Source of the DNA: Mesostigma viride
Taxonomy: Eukaryota > Streptophyta > Mesostigmatophyceae > Mesostigmatales > Mesostigmataceae
Length of the DNA: 64,000 bases
Direction: 5' to 3'
Assembly (NCBI GenBank): GCA_009746045.1
Contig: RPFO01000115.1
Location: 1-64,000 of the forward strand
Positions 51,576 to 63,425 of the stretch are shown here, one piece after another; positions within the stretch are counted from its first letter, which is position 1, and every line of letters starts with the position of its first letter. The position numbers were made by a program, and so were the translations under genes. A model generated the notes under the pieces. The model was not told where the DNA came from, made no database searches, and worked only from the letters and a program-made list of their open reading frames with translations.

Positions 51576-53867
51576 GGGAGTATGAGAAGGACTAAGAGGA
51601 TCTGGCACTACCCATTCTTCCCTGGCCTTGTTAAAGGCCTCCACCCATTTTAGGAATCCTATGTGTGTGCGACAGTCTTGCTCTATCTGTTCATAAGAAA
51701 GAGGAGACATTTTAGCCACATCATGCTTGCCCAATCCAAATGAGTTGGGATGAAGTTTTTGGTTGTGAACCAGGTCTGCCACACAGGGTTCTTGCCCTGG
51801 GGCATACTTGGGTGTAGCAAATTTTACAGAAGCAATGTTGGTGTTAAGAAGTTTTTCAAGAGAAATTTTGAAATGATTCAGATCAACACCACCCATGTCC
51901 TGGATGGATAGTCTATCACTGGATATGAGGACACCAGGGTAACAGAGAAAAGGATCCCCCAACAAAGCATTCCCTTTATAACCTTCCAATACCTGAAAAG
52001 GAGTGGGGATACCGAGTATAGTCAACATGACCTGACCTAATACCTTGAGGGATGACTGCCCTGAGAAATCAGCCACATGGTGCCAGGGTGAAGGTTCCAA
52101 AGGCAAATGGGGCACAGCCAGGGCACTGATAATGCTGACCTGGGCTTGTGTGTCCACTGCAACCATAAATGGGCTATTGTCATTCTGCCCAACCTTCCCC
52201 ACCTTAGCTGATCCTGCAGCAGTTTGAGCTTTGGCTCTATGAGCTGCTTGTAAAATGCGAACAGCGTCTGCTAGGCTGCGTTTGGAAGGTGCAGCTAGTG
52301 GCTGAGCTATGTTCACACTTGTAGAGGTGATAGGTTGCTGATCACCTGTTTTGCCAATGTGACCCTCTGCTGCAGGGGGCCAATCCTGCAGTGACTGCCT
52401 GCAATCATCAAGGGTGACCTGGGTGTCACAGTGGGTGTGGCTCTCACACTCACCAGTGGGTGTTCCAAACAACCACTCACTGGGCAACGCTGGGATGCCA
52501 GGCAACTGTACAGGGCTGTCGGCCAACAGCTCTTCCTCCTCTGCCACGTCTGACACAGTTGGAAAATACAATTTCATCCTGTGAGGTGAACACCTGTGAA
52601 TTTTTCCCGTGTCATTGTGTTTAACTAACACTGTCCTGCCAGTGGTGTTAAACTTTAGGATGGTGGCTGGCCCATGCCAGGTACCCACCTTGCCTAGTCC
52701 CGACTCCTTGTAGAATAGGACCTGATCCCCTTCTCTGAAGGTGGGACGTGGATGCTTTGCATCCTTGACAGCTAACCTGCTAGCTGTCTGTGCTCGCTGT
52801 GCGTTGTAGAGGGCTAGTACCTCAGGTGGATAAATGCCTGCATGCAATCCATCTGGTGTAATGACCACCCCTTGTGGGGTTTTCATGAGTGGCCTCCTGT
52901 TGAGGACTTGGCACAACCTGGTGGACCACAGAGCTCTGTCAGCATAGGACCCACTGTCAGCCAGCAGATTGCCATCTTCTTTGGCTACAAGGGTTTTAAT
53001 GGACCTGATGGCCCTTTCAATAATGCCTTGCCTCTCATGATCTTCTAGCCCAGCCAGATCAATAGCCTCACACCCTGGTTCATTGGCAAGACATGTGAAC
53101 TGCTGATCCAGTAACAATGCCTCCACAGGGTAGTACCTGGCCTGAGCAATCAAGAGAGCCCTGAGCAACTGTGTCTTGTCCATTCCAGGTAATGGTTCAA
53201 TGGTTGTGTACCTTGACCATGCATCTTTAAGTGCCAAGTAAGATTGTCCTTTGATATGAAAGACATCTCCTACCACCCTGCCCTTGCTCTTAGGTGGGGT
53301 AGCTACATGCCACTTAGGGGGTTTGGGTGCATTGAACTGACAATGCTGGCAGTGGGATCTGACCACCTGGCATGCACGTCTGAGTGCTGCCCCCCCTATT
53401 GCTGCTGCCACCACCTCTGCACTCACTTCATGCCCATAAAGGAAATGCAACTGCAAAGCAAGCTCCTGAAAACTGATCTGAGCATCCTCTGCTGGGGACA
53501 CTCTGCACACCTTGGGAACCATAGATGTGAAGGTTGGTTTAGAGACATAATCTTCTGAAACCAGCTGTAGCACCTTTCCAGAACTGCTCACTGCTCTGAC
53601 AGTGGGGCATGCAGAAGAAGAAGGTGAAGCAGGCACACTCAAGCCAGCATGAGAGGGAGACTCACACTTCTTGCCGTAAGGAGGCCGCTTGCAGTCCTTG
53701 GGGTCACCGTGGGGCGGCCCGTGGCACTTGTGGCACAGGACGTCCAAATGCCCCAGCTCGTCCACGTTCTTGCGGCAGGTGGGCCGCAGGTGGTACTTCA
53801 TGCCACAGCGGGTGCACCGCTGAGAAGACTTGTCCTCCTTGTCCTGCTTCTTGTTGTTGTTGTTGTT

Positions 53868-53915
<48 letters not shown>

Positions 53916-54605
53916 ACTGTTGTTGTTGTTGTTGCTGGAGCTGCCCCCCTTGGAGGGAGACTGCCCCTTACCCTTGCCCTTGCCCCAGCCCCTGCCCTTG
54001 CCCTTGCCCTTGCCCTTGCCCTTGCCCTTGCCCTTAAACATTTGTCCCAGCAGGGACTTGACTTCTGCCATAGTGACAGGTCTCTTGCTCCTGTCTTCCC
54101 TCTCCCTATCCTCCTCCTCCCTCTCTTCCCCCCTGACCCTCTTTACAGAGGTGCCCATGGCCCCCTGGCTAAGGGGAGCCAAGGCCAGCTTGATATAATC
54201 CAATGCCTCCTTCATGTCCTCCCAGTACTTTGCCATTCCTGTTGCAAGCATAGCGTAGGTGTTTTTGTCAAGTTTGAGTTTCTCAAGGAAGGAACGCAGC
54301 AAGAACTTGTGATCTAGCTGCTGGACATCAGGACGTGCTTTGATGGCTAGCTCATATTTCTTTGTCTCAGCCACATAGTCCACTGATGTGACCCTGTATT
54401 CCTCTACCCACCTGAATGCCCCATAGATGTCCACAGATGAGGGGGTGGAGAGGAGGTCAGTTAGCTCCTTCATGAAAGCCTCCCAAACTGCCCTAGCCTG
54501 CGTGTCCTGCCACTTGGGATACCTACGCTGGAAGACAAGAATGAGATTCTGAATCTGAGAAGAGGACTGATGGTAAAATCCCCCTGCATGAGAGATCCAA
54601 ACCAA
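51525..54605 (-). CDS. Element 4 Gag C-terminus, zinc knuckles, integrase and protease
   Basis: 1026 residues as read. The content is as in element 2: capsid end from YHQSSSQIQ, Lys-Gly repeat, Asn run one residue longer than in element 2, two zinc knuckles, integrase, SH3-like end and protease VDTQAQVSIIS. The last 15 or so residues (after SPSHTP) are out of register after the one-base loss near 51575. The start carries the same GGATTTTACC one-base difference as element 2, so it is not in frame with upstream gag. Confidence 0.85.
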
Positions 54606-56583
54606 TTCTTGACATTCAGTTCCTCCCTAGCCAGCTGCAGAGAGAGAAGTGCATGATTCCCCTGCTCCCTAGTATACCCCTCAGGCAGCCCCCTGACATT
54701 AATCCTATCCACAGGACGGTTTTCATTGTAAGTGGGCAACCTAGAGGGGGATGCAGGGGGAGAGGGAGAAGATGGTGTTGCTGCTGCAGCATTCACAGGA
54801 GAGACCTGCTGAGAGGGAAGTGCTACTTGAGTGAGCTGAGCAGGATGGGCAAACATGGGCTGTGTAGGAGGGTTAGACAACATAGGGGTGGGCTGGTGGG
54901 GGTGTGAGTGTGTGTCACTTCCCGCCTCCTGCTGCGGGCCTCCTCCCAATCATGGAAGGTGGGAGAGAGGGACACTTCATCGTCAGTAGGGTTAGTAAGA
55001 TTGTGATGCAACCAGGTAGGCAGAGTTAGCCACCTACCCGCCCCTCTCAGGATGGCGTTGTGTAGGAGCTCCAGCAAACGCACCAGACGCACCCTGCTGC
55101 CCTGCACCCTCCTCCCTGAGAGGAGAGCCTGCAGGGCAGGCAGCAGGTCGTCGCACACCCTGCGTGTGCCCTCTTGGAGGTTGGGCAGGCCCAGGATGTG
55201 CGTGATGATTGCACACACCAGGCTGCCCGCCTCCGCGACGTGCATCTGCTGGCTCCTGTCGGCCAGCCCACGGAAGGAGGCTGTGGCTGTCTGTATGGCA
55301 CGCCACACGGCCTCATCACCAGGGTGATGAAGTCGCGACCTTGCAGGTCGCCCTCCAGCAGTGCTGGTTGCTGCCCAGCTGCGGTGGGACCCTGGGGCCC
55401 CTCCGGCCCTGCCAGGGACTTGTCCTTGTGCGACTAGAGGGGGCCTGCCCCCCAGAGCCGCTGGAGGTGCCCGTGACACCCTCCATGGGGGCTGCATCCC
55501 CCGCCAGCGCCGGAGGCGCCGGCGTCGCTGCCGGGGTCCCTGCGACCCCGGGCGCTTGTGTCGCCGCCGGGGTCCCTGCGACCCCGGTGGCCTCCTCAGC
55601 CACCTGGCCCCCCACGCGGGGCGGGGGAGCCTGCGGCTGAGGTTGGACCCTCTGACCTGCCAGAGGGTCCTGGGTGGCTTCACCACCCATGGGCGTGTTG
55701 GGGGCGTCTGCCGCCCCGCGCCCGTCGCAGGCGGCATCGCAGCCGCCTCACGCCTATCCGGGCCCCAGCCAACTGGCGTGACTTGGGGCCACGGCCCCAA
55801 CGGAGTCAGCGCGATCTCTGGTCTGGAGACCACGCGCAGCGCCTCTCTCTGGCGCTGCCTGGACGCCCACTGATCAACAGTGCCGGGGTTGTGCCTCGGC
55901 CGATTGGCGAAACAGTACAGCCAAACCGCCACCTGAACCAGTGGGACTGCATCCTAAGACGCCCCTCGATCAGCGTGTGCACCCGATGAACCTCTATCGC
56001 GTGATCTCCTCATCTGGAAGCAACTGAAAACGTTGAGAAGATCCGGCCGTTCACCGCAATGAACGCCGGGATGTCGTCCTCCCCAAGGGGGAGAAAATGG
56101 GGTGGGCGCCCGAACGCGACCGGGGGCGGAACATGTTCCCCATACCGGTCAATGTCCATGGTGGCCATCTGTCGGCCCACGGAAAGGTTGCCAGACGTCG
56201 CAGGTGTCTGCGACGAAAGCTCAAGCGAAGGCCGAGGCCTCGCAGGCGGCACCTCGCCATCCTCCTCGGAGGAATCACTCCGCTCACGACCCCCGTCACC
56301 TGCGACGGGGGAACGTCGTGCCCGGGGGACCTGCCCCCCAGGTGCCATGGCGGACGAACCGCCAGTGGCAAACGGCCGACCGCTCGCCATCCCCGGGCGC
56401 CGGGCCCCACCTGCGGGCCCCGACGCCTGGGTTGGTCAGCGACCACCGTGCGGAAGGGACGTTGGGCGTCACCCTCGCATCGGTGGTGGAGGGCGTGCCC
56501 TCCGGCGAAAGGCGGGGTGAGGTGCGCCTGGCAGGCGCCTTCCCCTTGTTGTTGTTGCCGTTGTTGCCGTTGTTGGAAGCCAT
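54470..56583 (-). pseudogene. Element 4 gag, multiply frameshifted
   Basis: It starts at the ATG at 56583 (MASNNGNNGNNNKGK) and is read in several frames: 56583 to about 56460, about 56390-56050, 55930-54910, then 54949-54470. Differences from the other copies include GGAAGGGACG for GGAAGGGGACG near 56455, four G instead of five near 56393, a changed stretch near 56010-56030, and a G loss near 54900. The domain text otherwise matches element 3. Confidence 0.8.
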
Positions 56584-56627
56584 ATCTTTTTTTTGCTTGT
56601 AAAAAAAATATCGAACTTTTCAGTCCA

Positions 56628-57082
56628 AGTTGGATGGAGACTAGGGACGACGAACAACTGCGAAAGCTGAGAGCGAATGATGATTGTATTACAATAATAC
56701 AATGAGAGAGCGATGAAAGCTGAGGGCTCAGAATGGAACTGGGCAGACTCGGGTCCTGTGGCACTCCCCAGTGCTACGCCTATATGCCTATGGCGGTGCT
56801 ACCTGCAGCACACGACCAGTGGACAAGTGTACACTGCAATGCCATGCGACCACGTCACTAGCATCCAGCTAAGACTCGGCCCGTCAGGCCCGGCTACACC
56901 GGACCTGGCGGGTCGAACTAGCACCTAGGAACAGTCTGGCACTAACCGCACATCGGTCCACATGACACCTCAGTACCGTACACCCTGCCGTACTGTACTG
57001 AGGTGTCCCGCTCAGCCGCGGTAGGCAATACGCGGCGCGCAGGCCGGAAATCCGTGTGTCAGCCTAAGCATCTCATCTAACT
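56628..57082 (-). repeat. 5' LTR of element 4
   Basis: 455 bp. The element-side neighbour is the complement of TGGACTGAAAAGTTCG, the candidate primer site. Confidence 0.92.
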
Positions 57083-57531
57083 GCACTCACTTCATGCCCA
57101 TAAAGGAAATGCAACTGCAAAGCAAGCTCCTGAAAACTGATATGAGCATCCTCTGAGGGGGACACTCTGCACACCTTGGGAACCATAGATGTGAAGGTTG
57201 GTTTAGAGACATAATCTTCTGAAACCAGCTGTAGCACCTTTCCAGAACTGCTCACTGCTCTGACAGTGGGGCATGCAGATGAAAGAGGTGAAGCAGGCAC
57301 ACTCAAGCCAGCATGAGAGGGAGACTCACACTTCTTGCCGTGAGGAGGCCGCTTGCAGTCCTTGGGGTCACCGTGGGGCGGCCCGTGGCACTTGTGGCAC
57401 AGGACGTCCAAATGCCCCAGCTCGTCCACGTTCTTGCGGCAGGTGGGCCGCAGGTGGTACTTCATGCCACAGCGGGTGCACCGCTGAGAAGACTTGTCCT
57501 CCTTGTCCTGCTTCTTGTTGTTGTTGTTGTT

Positions 57532-57576
<45 letters not shown>

Positions 57577-57891
57577 ACTGTTGTTGTTGTTGTTGCTGGA
57601 GCTGCCCCCCTTGGAGGGAGACTGCCCCTTACCCTTGCCCTTGCCCCAGCCCCTGCCCTTGCCCTTGCCCTTGCCCTTGCCCTTGCCCTTAAACATTTGT
57701 CCCAGCAGGGACTTGACTTCTGCCATAGTGACAGGTCTCTTGCTCCTGTCTTCCCTCTCCCTATCCTCCTCCTCCCTCTCTTCCCCCCTGACCCTCTTTA
57801 CAGAGGTGCCCATGGCCCCCTGGCTAAGGGGAGCCAAGGCCAGCTTGATATAATCCAATGCCTCCTTCATGTCCTCCCAGTACTTTGCCAT
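57083..57891 (-). CDS. Element 3 Gag/Pol, central part up to the nested insertion
   Basis: It reads MAKYWEDMKEALDYIK, then the Lys-Gly repeat (one KG pair fewer than in elements 2 and 4), the Asn run, the two zinc knuckles and LALQLHFLYGHEVSA, where element 4 interrupts it. It is one frame away from the upstream gag. The difference is at about 57890-57900 (GCCATCCTGTGGC for GCCATTCCTGTTGC). Confidence 0.82.
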
Positions 57892-60053
57892 CCTGTGGCA
57901 AGCATAGCGTAGGTGTTTTTGTCAAGTTTGAGTTTCTCAAGGAAAGAACGCAGCAAGAACTTGTGATCTAGCTGCTGGACATCAGGACGTGCTTTGATGG
58001 CTAGCTCATATTTCTTTGTCTCAGCCACATAGTCCACTGATGTGACCCTGTATTCCTCTACCCACCTGAATGCCCCATATATGTCCACAGATGAGGGGGT
58101 GGAGAGGAGGTCAGTTAGCTCCTTCATGAAAGCCTCCCAAACTGCCCTAGCCTGCGTGTCCTGCCACTTGGGATACCTACGCTGGAAGACAAGAATGAGA
58201 TTCTGAATCTGAGAAGAGGACTGATGGTAGAAATCCCCCTGCATGAGAGATCCAAACCAATTCTTGACATTCAGTTCCTCCCTAGCCAGCTGCAGAGAGA
58301 GAAGTGCATGATTCCCCTGCTCCCTAGTATACCCCTCAGGCAGCCCCCTGACATTAATCCTATCCACAGGACGGTTTTCATTGTAAGTGGGCAACCTAGA
58401 GGGGGATGCAGGGGGAGAGGGAGAAGATGGTGTTGCTGCTGCAGCATTCACAGGAGAGACCTGCTGAGAGGGAAGTGCTACTTGAGTGAGCTGAGCAGGA
58501 TGGGCAAACATGGGCTGTGTAGGAGGGTTAGACAACATAGGGGTGGGCTGGTTGGGGGTGTGAGTGTGTGTCACTTCCCGCCTCCTGCTGCGGGCCTCCT
58601 CCCAATCATGGAAGGTGGGAGAGAGGGACACTTCATCGTCAGTAGGGTTAGTAAGATCATGATGCAACCAGGTAGGCAGAGTTAGCCACCTACCCGCCCC
58701 TCTCAGGATGGCGTTGTGCAGGAGCTCCAGCAAACGCACCAGACGCACCCTGCTGCCCTGCACCCTCCTCCCTGAGAGGAGAGCCTGCAGGGCAGGCAGC
58801 AGGTCGTCGCACACCCTACGTGTGCCCGCTTGGAGGTTGGGCAGGCCCAGGATGTGCGTGATGATTGCACACACCAGGCTGCCCGCCTCCGCGACGTGCA
58901 TCTGCTGGCTCCTGTCGGCCAGCCCACGGAAGGAGGCTGTGGCTGTCTGTATGGCACGCCACACGGCCTCATCACCCAGGGTGATGAAGTCGCGACCTTG
59001 CAGGTCGCCCTCCAGCAGTGCTGGTTGCTGCCCAGCTGCGGTGGGACCCTGGGGCCCCTCCGGCCCTGCCAGGGACTTGTCCTTGTTGCGACTAGAGGGG
59101 GCCTGCCCCCCAGAGCCGCTGGAGGTGCCCGTGACACCCTCCATGGGGGCTGCATCCCCCGCCAGCGCCGGAGGCGCCGGCGTCGCTGCCGGGGTCCCTG
59201 CGACCCCGGGCGCTTGTGTCGCCGCCGGGGTCCCTGCGACCCCGGTGGCCTCCTCAGCCACCTGGCCCCCCACGCTGGGCGGGGGAGCCTGCGGCTGAGG
59301 TTGGACCCTCTGACCTGCCAGAGGGTCCTGGGTGGCTTCACCACCCATGGGCGTGTTGGGGGCGTCTGCCGCCCCGCGCCCCGTCGCAGGCGGCATCGCA
59401 GCCGCCTCACGCCTATCCGGGCCCCAGCCAACTGGCGTGACTTGGGGCCACGCTGGCAACGGAGTCAGCGCGATCTCTGGTCTGGAGACCACGCGCAGCG
59501 CCTCTCTCTGGCGCTGCCTGGACGCCCACTGATCAACAGTGCCGGGGTTGTGCCTCGGCCGATTGGCGAAACAGTACAGCCAAACCGCCACCTGAACCAG
59601 TGGGAGCTGCATCCTAAGACGCCCCTCGATCAGCGAGTGCACCCGATGAACCTCTATCGCGTGTATCGCCTCATCTGGAAGCAACTGAAAACGATCGAGC
59701 AAGATCCGGCCGTTCACCGCAATGAACGCCGGGATGTCGTCCTCCCCAAGGGGGAGAAAATGGGGTGGGCGCCCGAACATGACCGGGGGCGGAACATGTT
59801 CCCCATACCGGTCAATGTCCATGGTGGCCATCTGTCGGCCCACGGAAAGGTTGCCAGACGTCGCAGGTGTCTGCGACGAAAGCTCAAGCGAAGGCCGAGG
59901 CCTCGCAGGCGGCACCTCGCCATCCTCCTCGGAGGAATCACTCCGCTCACGACCCCCGTCACCTGCGACGGGTGAACGTCGTGCCCGGGGGACCTGCCCC
60001 CCAGGTGCCATGGCGGACAAACCGCCAGTGGCAAACGGCCGCCCGCTCGCCAT
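57867..60053 (-). CDS. Element 3 Gag, main frame
   Basis: 728 residues, the longest gag frame of this family in the window. It starts at the internal MASGRPF. The first 80 or so codons (ATG at about 60247, MASNNGNNGNNNKGK) are one frame off because of a G4 instead of G5 run near 60056. Order: Arg/Ser/Glu-rich start, MDIDRYGEHVPPP globular part, MQLPLVQVAVWLY, Pro/Ala-rich linker with GVAGTPAAT repeats, helical region, capsid-like part INVRGLPEGYT to FYHQSSSQIQ. It alone retains TTCTAC at the DFYHQSS junction, matching the FHQSS of element 1, so this is probably the ancestral frame. Confidence 0.82.
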   Translation of the reverse strand: MASGRPFATGGLSAMAPGGQVPRARRSPVAGDGGRERSDSSEEDGEVPPARPRPSLELSSQTPATSGNLSVGRQMATMDIDRYGEHVPPPVMFGRPPHFLPLGEDDIPAFIAVNGRILLDRFQLLPDEAIHAIEVHRVHSLIEGRLRMQLPLVQVAVWLYCFANRPRHNPGTVDQWASRQRQREALRVVSRPEIALTPLPAWPQVTPVGWGPDRREAAAMPPATGRGAADAPNTPMGGEATQDPLAGQRVQPQPQAPPPSVGGQVAEEATGVAGTPAATQAPGVAGTPAATPAPPALAGDAAPMEGVTGTSSGSGGQAPSSRNKDKSLAGPEGPQGPTAAGQQPALLEGDLQGRDFITLGDEAVWRAIQTATASFRGLADRSQQMHVAEAGSLVCAIITHILGLPNLQAGTRRVCDDLLPALQALLSGRRVQGSRVRLVRLLELLHNAILRGAGRWLTLPTWLHHDLTNPTDDEVSLSPTFHDWEEARSRRREVTHTHTPNQPTPMLSNPPTQPMFAHPAQLTQVALPSQQVSPVNAAAATPSSPSPPASPSRLPTYNENRPVDRINVRGLPEGYTREQGNHALLSLQLAREELNVKNWFGSLMQGDFYHQSSSQIQNLILVFQRRYPKWQDTQARAVWEAFMKELTDLLSTPSSVDIYGAFRWVEEYRVTSVDYVAETKKYELAIKARPDVQQLDHKFLLRSFLEKLKLDKNTYAMLATGWQSTGRT

Positions 60054-60292
60054 CCCCGGGCGCCGGGCCCCACCTGCGGGCCCCGACGCCTGGGTTGGTC
60101 AGCGACCACCGTGCGGAAGGGGACGTTGGGCGTCACCCTCGCATCGGTGGTGGAGGGCGTGCCCTCCGGCGAAAGGCGGGGTGAGGTGCGCCTGGCAGGC
60201 GCCTTCCCCTTGTTGTTGTTGCCGTTGTTGCCGTTGTTGGAAGCCATATCTTTTTTTTTGCTTGTAAAAAAAATATCGAACTTTTCAGTCCA

Positions 60293-60747
60293 AGTTGGAT
60301 GGAGACTAGGGACGACGAACAACTGCGAAAGCTGAGAGCGAATGATGATTGTATTACAATAATACAATGAGAGAGCGATGAAAGCTGAGGGCTCAGAATG
60401 GAACTGGGCAGACTCGGGTGCTGTGGCACTCCCCAGTGCTACGCCTATATGCCTATGGCGGTGCTACCTGCAGCACACGACCAGTGGACAAGTGTACACC
60501 GCAATGCCATGCGACCACGTCACTAGCAACCAGCTAAGACTCGGCCCGTCAGGCCCGGCTACACCGGACCTGGCGGGTCGAGCTAGCACCTAGGAACAGT
60601 CTGGCACTAACCGCACATCGGTCCACATGACACCTCAGTACCGTACACCCTGCCGTACTGTACTGAGGTGTCCCGCTCAGCCGCGGTAGGCAATACGCGG
60701 CGCGCAGGCCGGAAATCCGTGTGTCAGCCTAAGCATCTCATCTAACT
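60293..60747 (-). repeat. 5' LTR of element 3
   Basis: 455 bp, matching 43757-44211 at all copy-specific sites checked. Confidence 0.92.
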
Positions 60748-62881
60748 GTGTGTGTGCAGCCGCCCCTTGCGTGCGCGGTGTGTGTACATGTGAGTGCCGT
60801 CGCCCCAAGCGTGCATTTTGTGTGTAAGTGTGTGTGCAGCCGCCCCTTGCGTGCGCGGTGTAGGTACGTGTGTGTGCAGCCGCCCCAAGCGTGCGCGGTG
60901 TGTGTACGTGTGTGTGCAGCCGCCCCAAGCGTGCGCGGTGTGTGTACATGTGAGTGCAGCTGCCCCAAGCGTGCGCGGTGTGTGTACATGTGTGTGCAGT
61001 TGCCCCTTGCGTGCGCGGTGGATGTACGTGTGTGTGCATGCCGGCAATTGCGTGCATGGTGTGTGTACGTGTGTGTGCAGCCGCCCCTTGCGTGCGCGGT
61101 GTGTGTACGTGTGTGTGCAGCCGCCCCTTGCGTGCGCGGTGTATGTACGTGTGTGTGCAGTTGCCCCTTGCGTGCGCGGTGGATGTACGTGTGTGTGCAG
61201 CCGGCCCTTGCGTGCGCGGTGTGTGTACATGTGAGTGCAGCTGCCCCAAGCGTGCGCGGTGTGTGTACATGTGTGTGCAGTTGCCCCTTGCGTGCGCGGT
61301 GGATGTACGTGTGTGTGCAGCCGCCCCTTGCGTGCGCGGTGTAGGTACGTGTGTGTGCAGCCGCCCCAAGCGTGCGCGGTGTGTGTACGTGTGTGTGCAC
61401 TCGCCCCTTGCGTGCGCGGTGGATGTACATGTGTGTGCAGCCGCCCCTTGCGTGCATGGTGTATGTCCATGTGTGGGCAGTTGCCCCTTGCGTGCGCGGT
61501 GTATGTACATGTTTTTGCACTCGCCCCTTGCGTGCATGGTGTATGTATGTGTGTGTGCAGCCGCCCCTTGCGTGCGCGGTGGATGTACGTGTGTGTGCAG
61601 CCACCCCTTTCGTGCGCGGTGTATGTACATGTGAGTGCCGTCGCCCCAAGCGTGCATTTTGTGTGTAAGTGTGTGTGCAGCAGCCCCTTGCGTGCGCGGT
61701 GTATGTACGTGTGTGTGCAGCCGCCCCGTGGTTGCGCGGTGGATGTACATGTGAGTGGAGCCGGTCCTTGCGTGCGCGGTGTATGTACGTGTGTGTGCAG
61801 CCGCCCCTTGCGTGCGTGGTGTGTGTACATGTAAGTGCAGCCGCCCCTTGCGTGCGCGGTGTATGTACGTGTGTGTGCAGCCGCCCCAAGCGTGCGCGGT
61901 GTGTGTACATGTGAGTGCAGCTGCCCAAGCGTGCGCGGTGTGTGTACATGTGTGTGCAGTTGCCCCTTGCGTGCGCGGTGGATGTACGTGTGTGTGCATG
62001 CCGGCAATTGCGTGCATGGTGTGTGTACGTGTGTGTGCAGCCGCCCCTTGCGTGCGCGGTGTGTGTACGTGTGTGTGCACTCGCCCCTTGCGTGCGCGGT
62101 GGATGTACATGTGTGTGCAGCCGCCCCTTGCGTGCATGGTGTATGTCCATGTGTGGGCAGTTGCCCCTTGCGTGCGCGGCGTATGTACATGTTTTTGCAC
62201 TCGCCCCTTGCGTGCATGGTGTATGTATGTGTGTGTGCAGCCGCCCCTTGCGTGCGCGGTGGATGTACGTGTGTGTGCAGCCACCCCTTTCGTGCGCGGT
62301 GTATGTACATGTGAGTGCCGTCGCCCCAAGCGTGCATTTTGTGTGTAAGTGTGTGTGCAGCAGCCCCTTGCGTGCGCGGTGTATGTACGTGTGTGTGCAG
62401 CCGCCCCGTGGTTGCGCGGTGGATGTACATGTGAGTGGAGCCGGTCCTTGCGTGCGCGGTGTATGTACGTGTGTGTGCAGCCGCCCCTTGCGTGCGCGGT
62501 GTAGGTACGTATGTGTGCAGCCGCCCCTTGCGTGCGCGGTGTATGTACGTGTGTGTGCAGCCGCCCCAAGCGTGCGCGGTGTGTGTACATGTGAGTGCAG
62601 CTGCCCCAAGCGTGCGCGGTGTGTGTACATGTGTGTGCAGTTGCCCCTTGCGTGCGCGGTGGATGTACGTGTGTGTGCATGCCGGCAATTGCGTGCATGG
62701 TGTGTGTACGTGTGTGTGCAGCCGCCCCTTGCGTGCGCGGTGTGTGTACATGTGAGTGCCGTCGCCCCAAGCGTGCATTTTGTGTGTAAGTGTGTGTGCA
62801 GCCGCCCCTTGCGTGCGCGGTGTAGGTACGTGTGTGTGCAGCCGCCCCAAGCGTGCGCGGTGTGTGTACGTGTGTGTGCAG
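60748..62881. repeat. 40-bp minisatellite, segment 4
   Basis: This continues segment 3. It contains two long near-identical blocks (about 61.35-61.9 and 62.05-62.6 kb) also seen in segments 2 and 3. It ends GTGTGTGTGCAG directly at the first palindrome. Confidence 0.92.
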
Positions 62882-63087
62882 AGTTACGTTAAATAGTGCC
62901 GGAACCTTTTGCCGCCTGAGGCAAATCGGTCCGTAACACTATTTTGCCCGGAATAACCACTTCCGAGCACCCAAGTTAATTCGGCCGAATTAACTTGGGT
63001 GCTCGGAAGTGGTTATTCCGGGCAAAATAGTGTTACGGACCGATTTGCCTCAGGCGGCAAAAGGTTCCGGCACTATTTAACGTAACT
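62882..63087. repeat. 206-bp perfect palindrome P1
   Basis: The arms are 103 bp, starting AGTTACGTTAAATAGTGCCG, and meet at GGCC (62984/62985). I find no mismatch. The full-length cruciform would have no loop. Confidence 0.95.
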
Positions 63088-63219
63088 AAAACCTGGCCTC
63101 GTGGAGGGGGGACGAAGAGCCCGAGACATCCGCCTAGGCCGCTGAGCACGCACCACTAAATGCGCCGGAGCTGCCTCAGTGAGGATTCGAACCCCTGACC
63201 TCCAAGGTGCACAGGTTTT
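63088..63219 (-). repeat. Cassette S1 between palindromes, minus orientation
   Basis: 132 bp, the reverse complement of S2. It is bounded by AAAACCTG and CAGGTTTT. It contains the tRNA-Leu-like 3' half on the minus strand (63172-63220). Confidence 0.9.
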
Positions 63220-63425
63220 AGTTACGTTAAATAGTGCCGGAACCTTTTGCCGCCTGAGGCAAATCGGTCCGTAACACTATTTTGCCCGGAATAACCACTT
63301 CCGAGCACCCAAGTTAATTCGGCCGAATTAACTTGGGTGCTCGGAAGTGGTTATTCCGGGCAAAATAGTGTTACGGACCGATTTGCCTCAGGCGGCAAAA
63401 GGTTCCGTCACTATTTAACGTAACT
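63220..63425. repeat. 206-bp palindrome P2
   Basis: As P1, with one arm mismatch (TTCCGTCAC for TTCCGGCAC near 63408). Confidence 0.95.

Larger units (their letters stand above)
48588..57082 (-). mobile_element. Copia-like LTR retrotransposon, element 4 (nested)
   Basis: 8495 bp. LTRs lie at 48588-49042 and 56628-57082. Its target duplication GCACT (48583-48587 and 57083-57087) lies in element 3 pol, at the codons around EVSAEV. Element 2 shows the empty site GAAGTGAGTGCAGAGGTGG. Gag and pol are broken by several one-base differences. Confidence 0.94.
43757..60747 (-). mobile_element. Copia-like LTR retrotransposon, element 3 (host of a nested copy)
   Basis: Its LTRs are 43757-44211 (3') and 60293-60747 (5'), with target duplication GTGTG (43752-43756 and 60748-60752) in the 40-bp array. 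The body is split at the GCACT of pol by element 4 (48588-57082). Both element 3 LTRs carry ACACCGCAATG, AGCAACCAGC and GGTCGAGCTAG. The two LTRs of element 4 carry ACACTGCAATG, AGCATCCAGC and GGTCGAACTAG. This confirms the pairing. The GTGTG duplication alone is weak evidence because the target is GT-rich. Confidence 0.92.

Noticed and set aside
62882-63087. Palindromes as transcription terminators
   Set aside because: At 206 bp, loop-free, arrayed and mobile, they are far beyond terminator hairpins, and no adjacent gene ends there.
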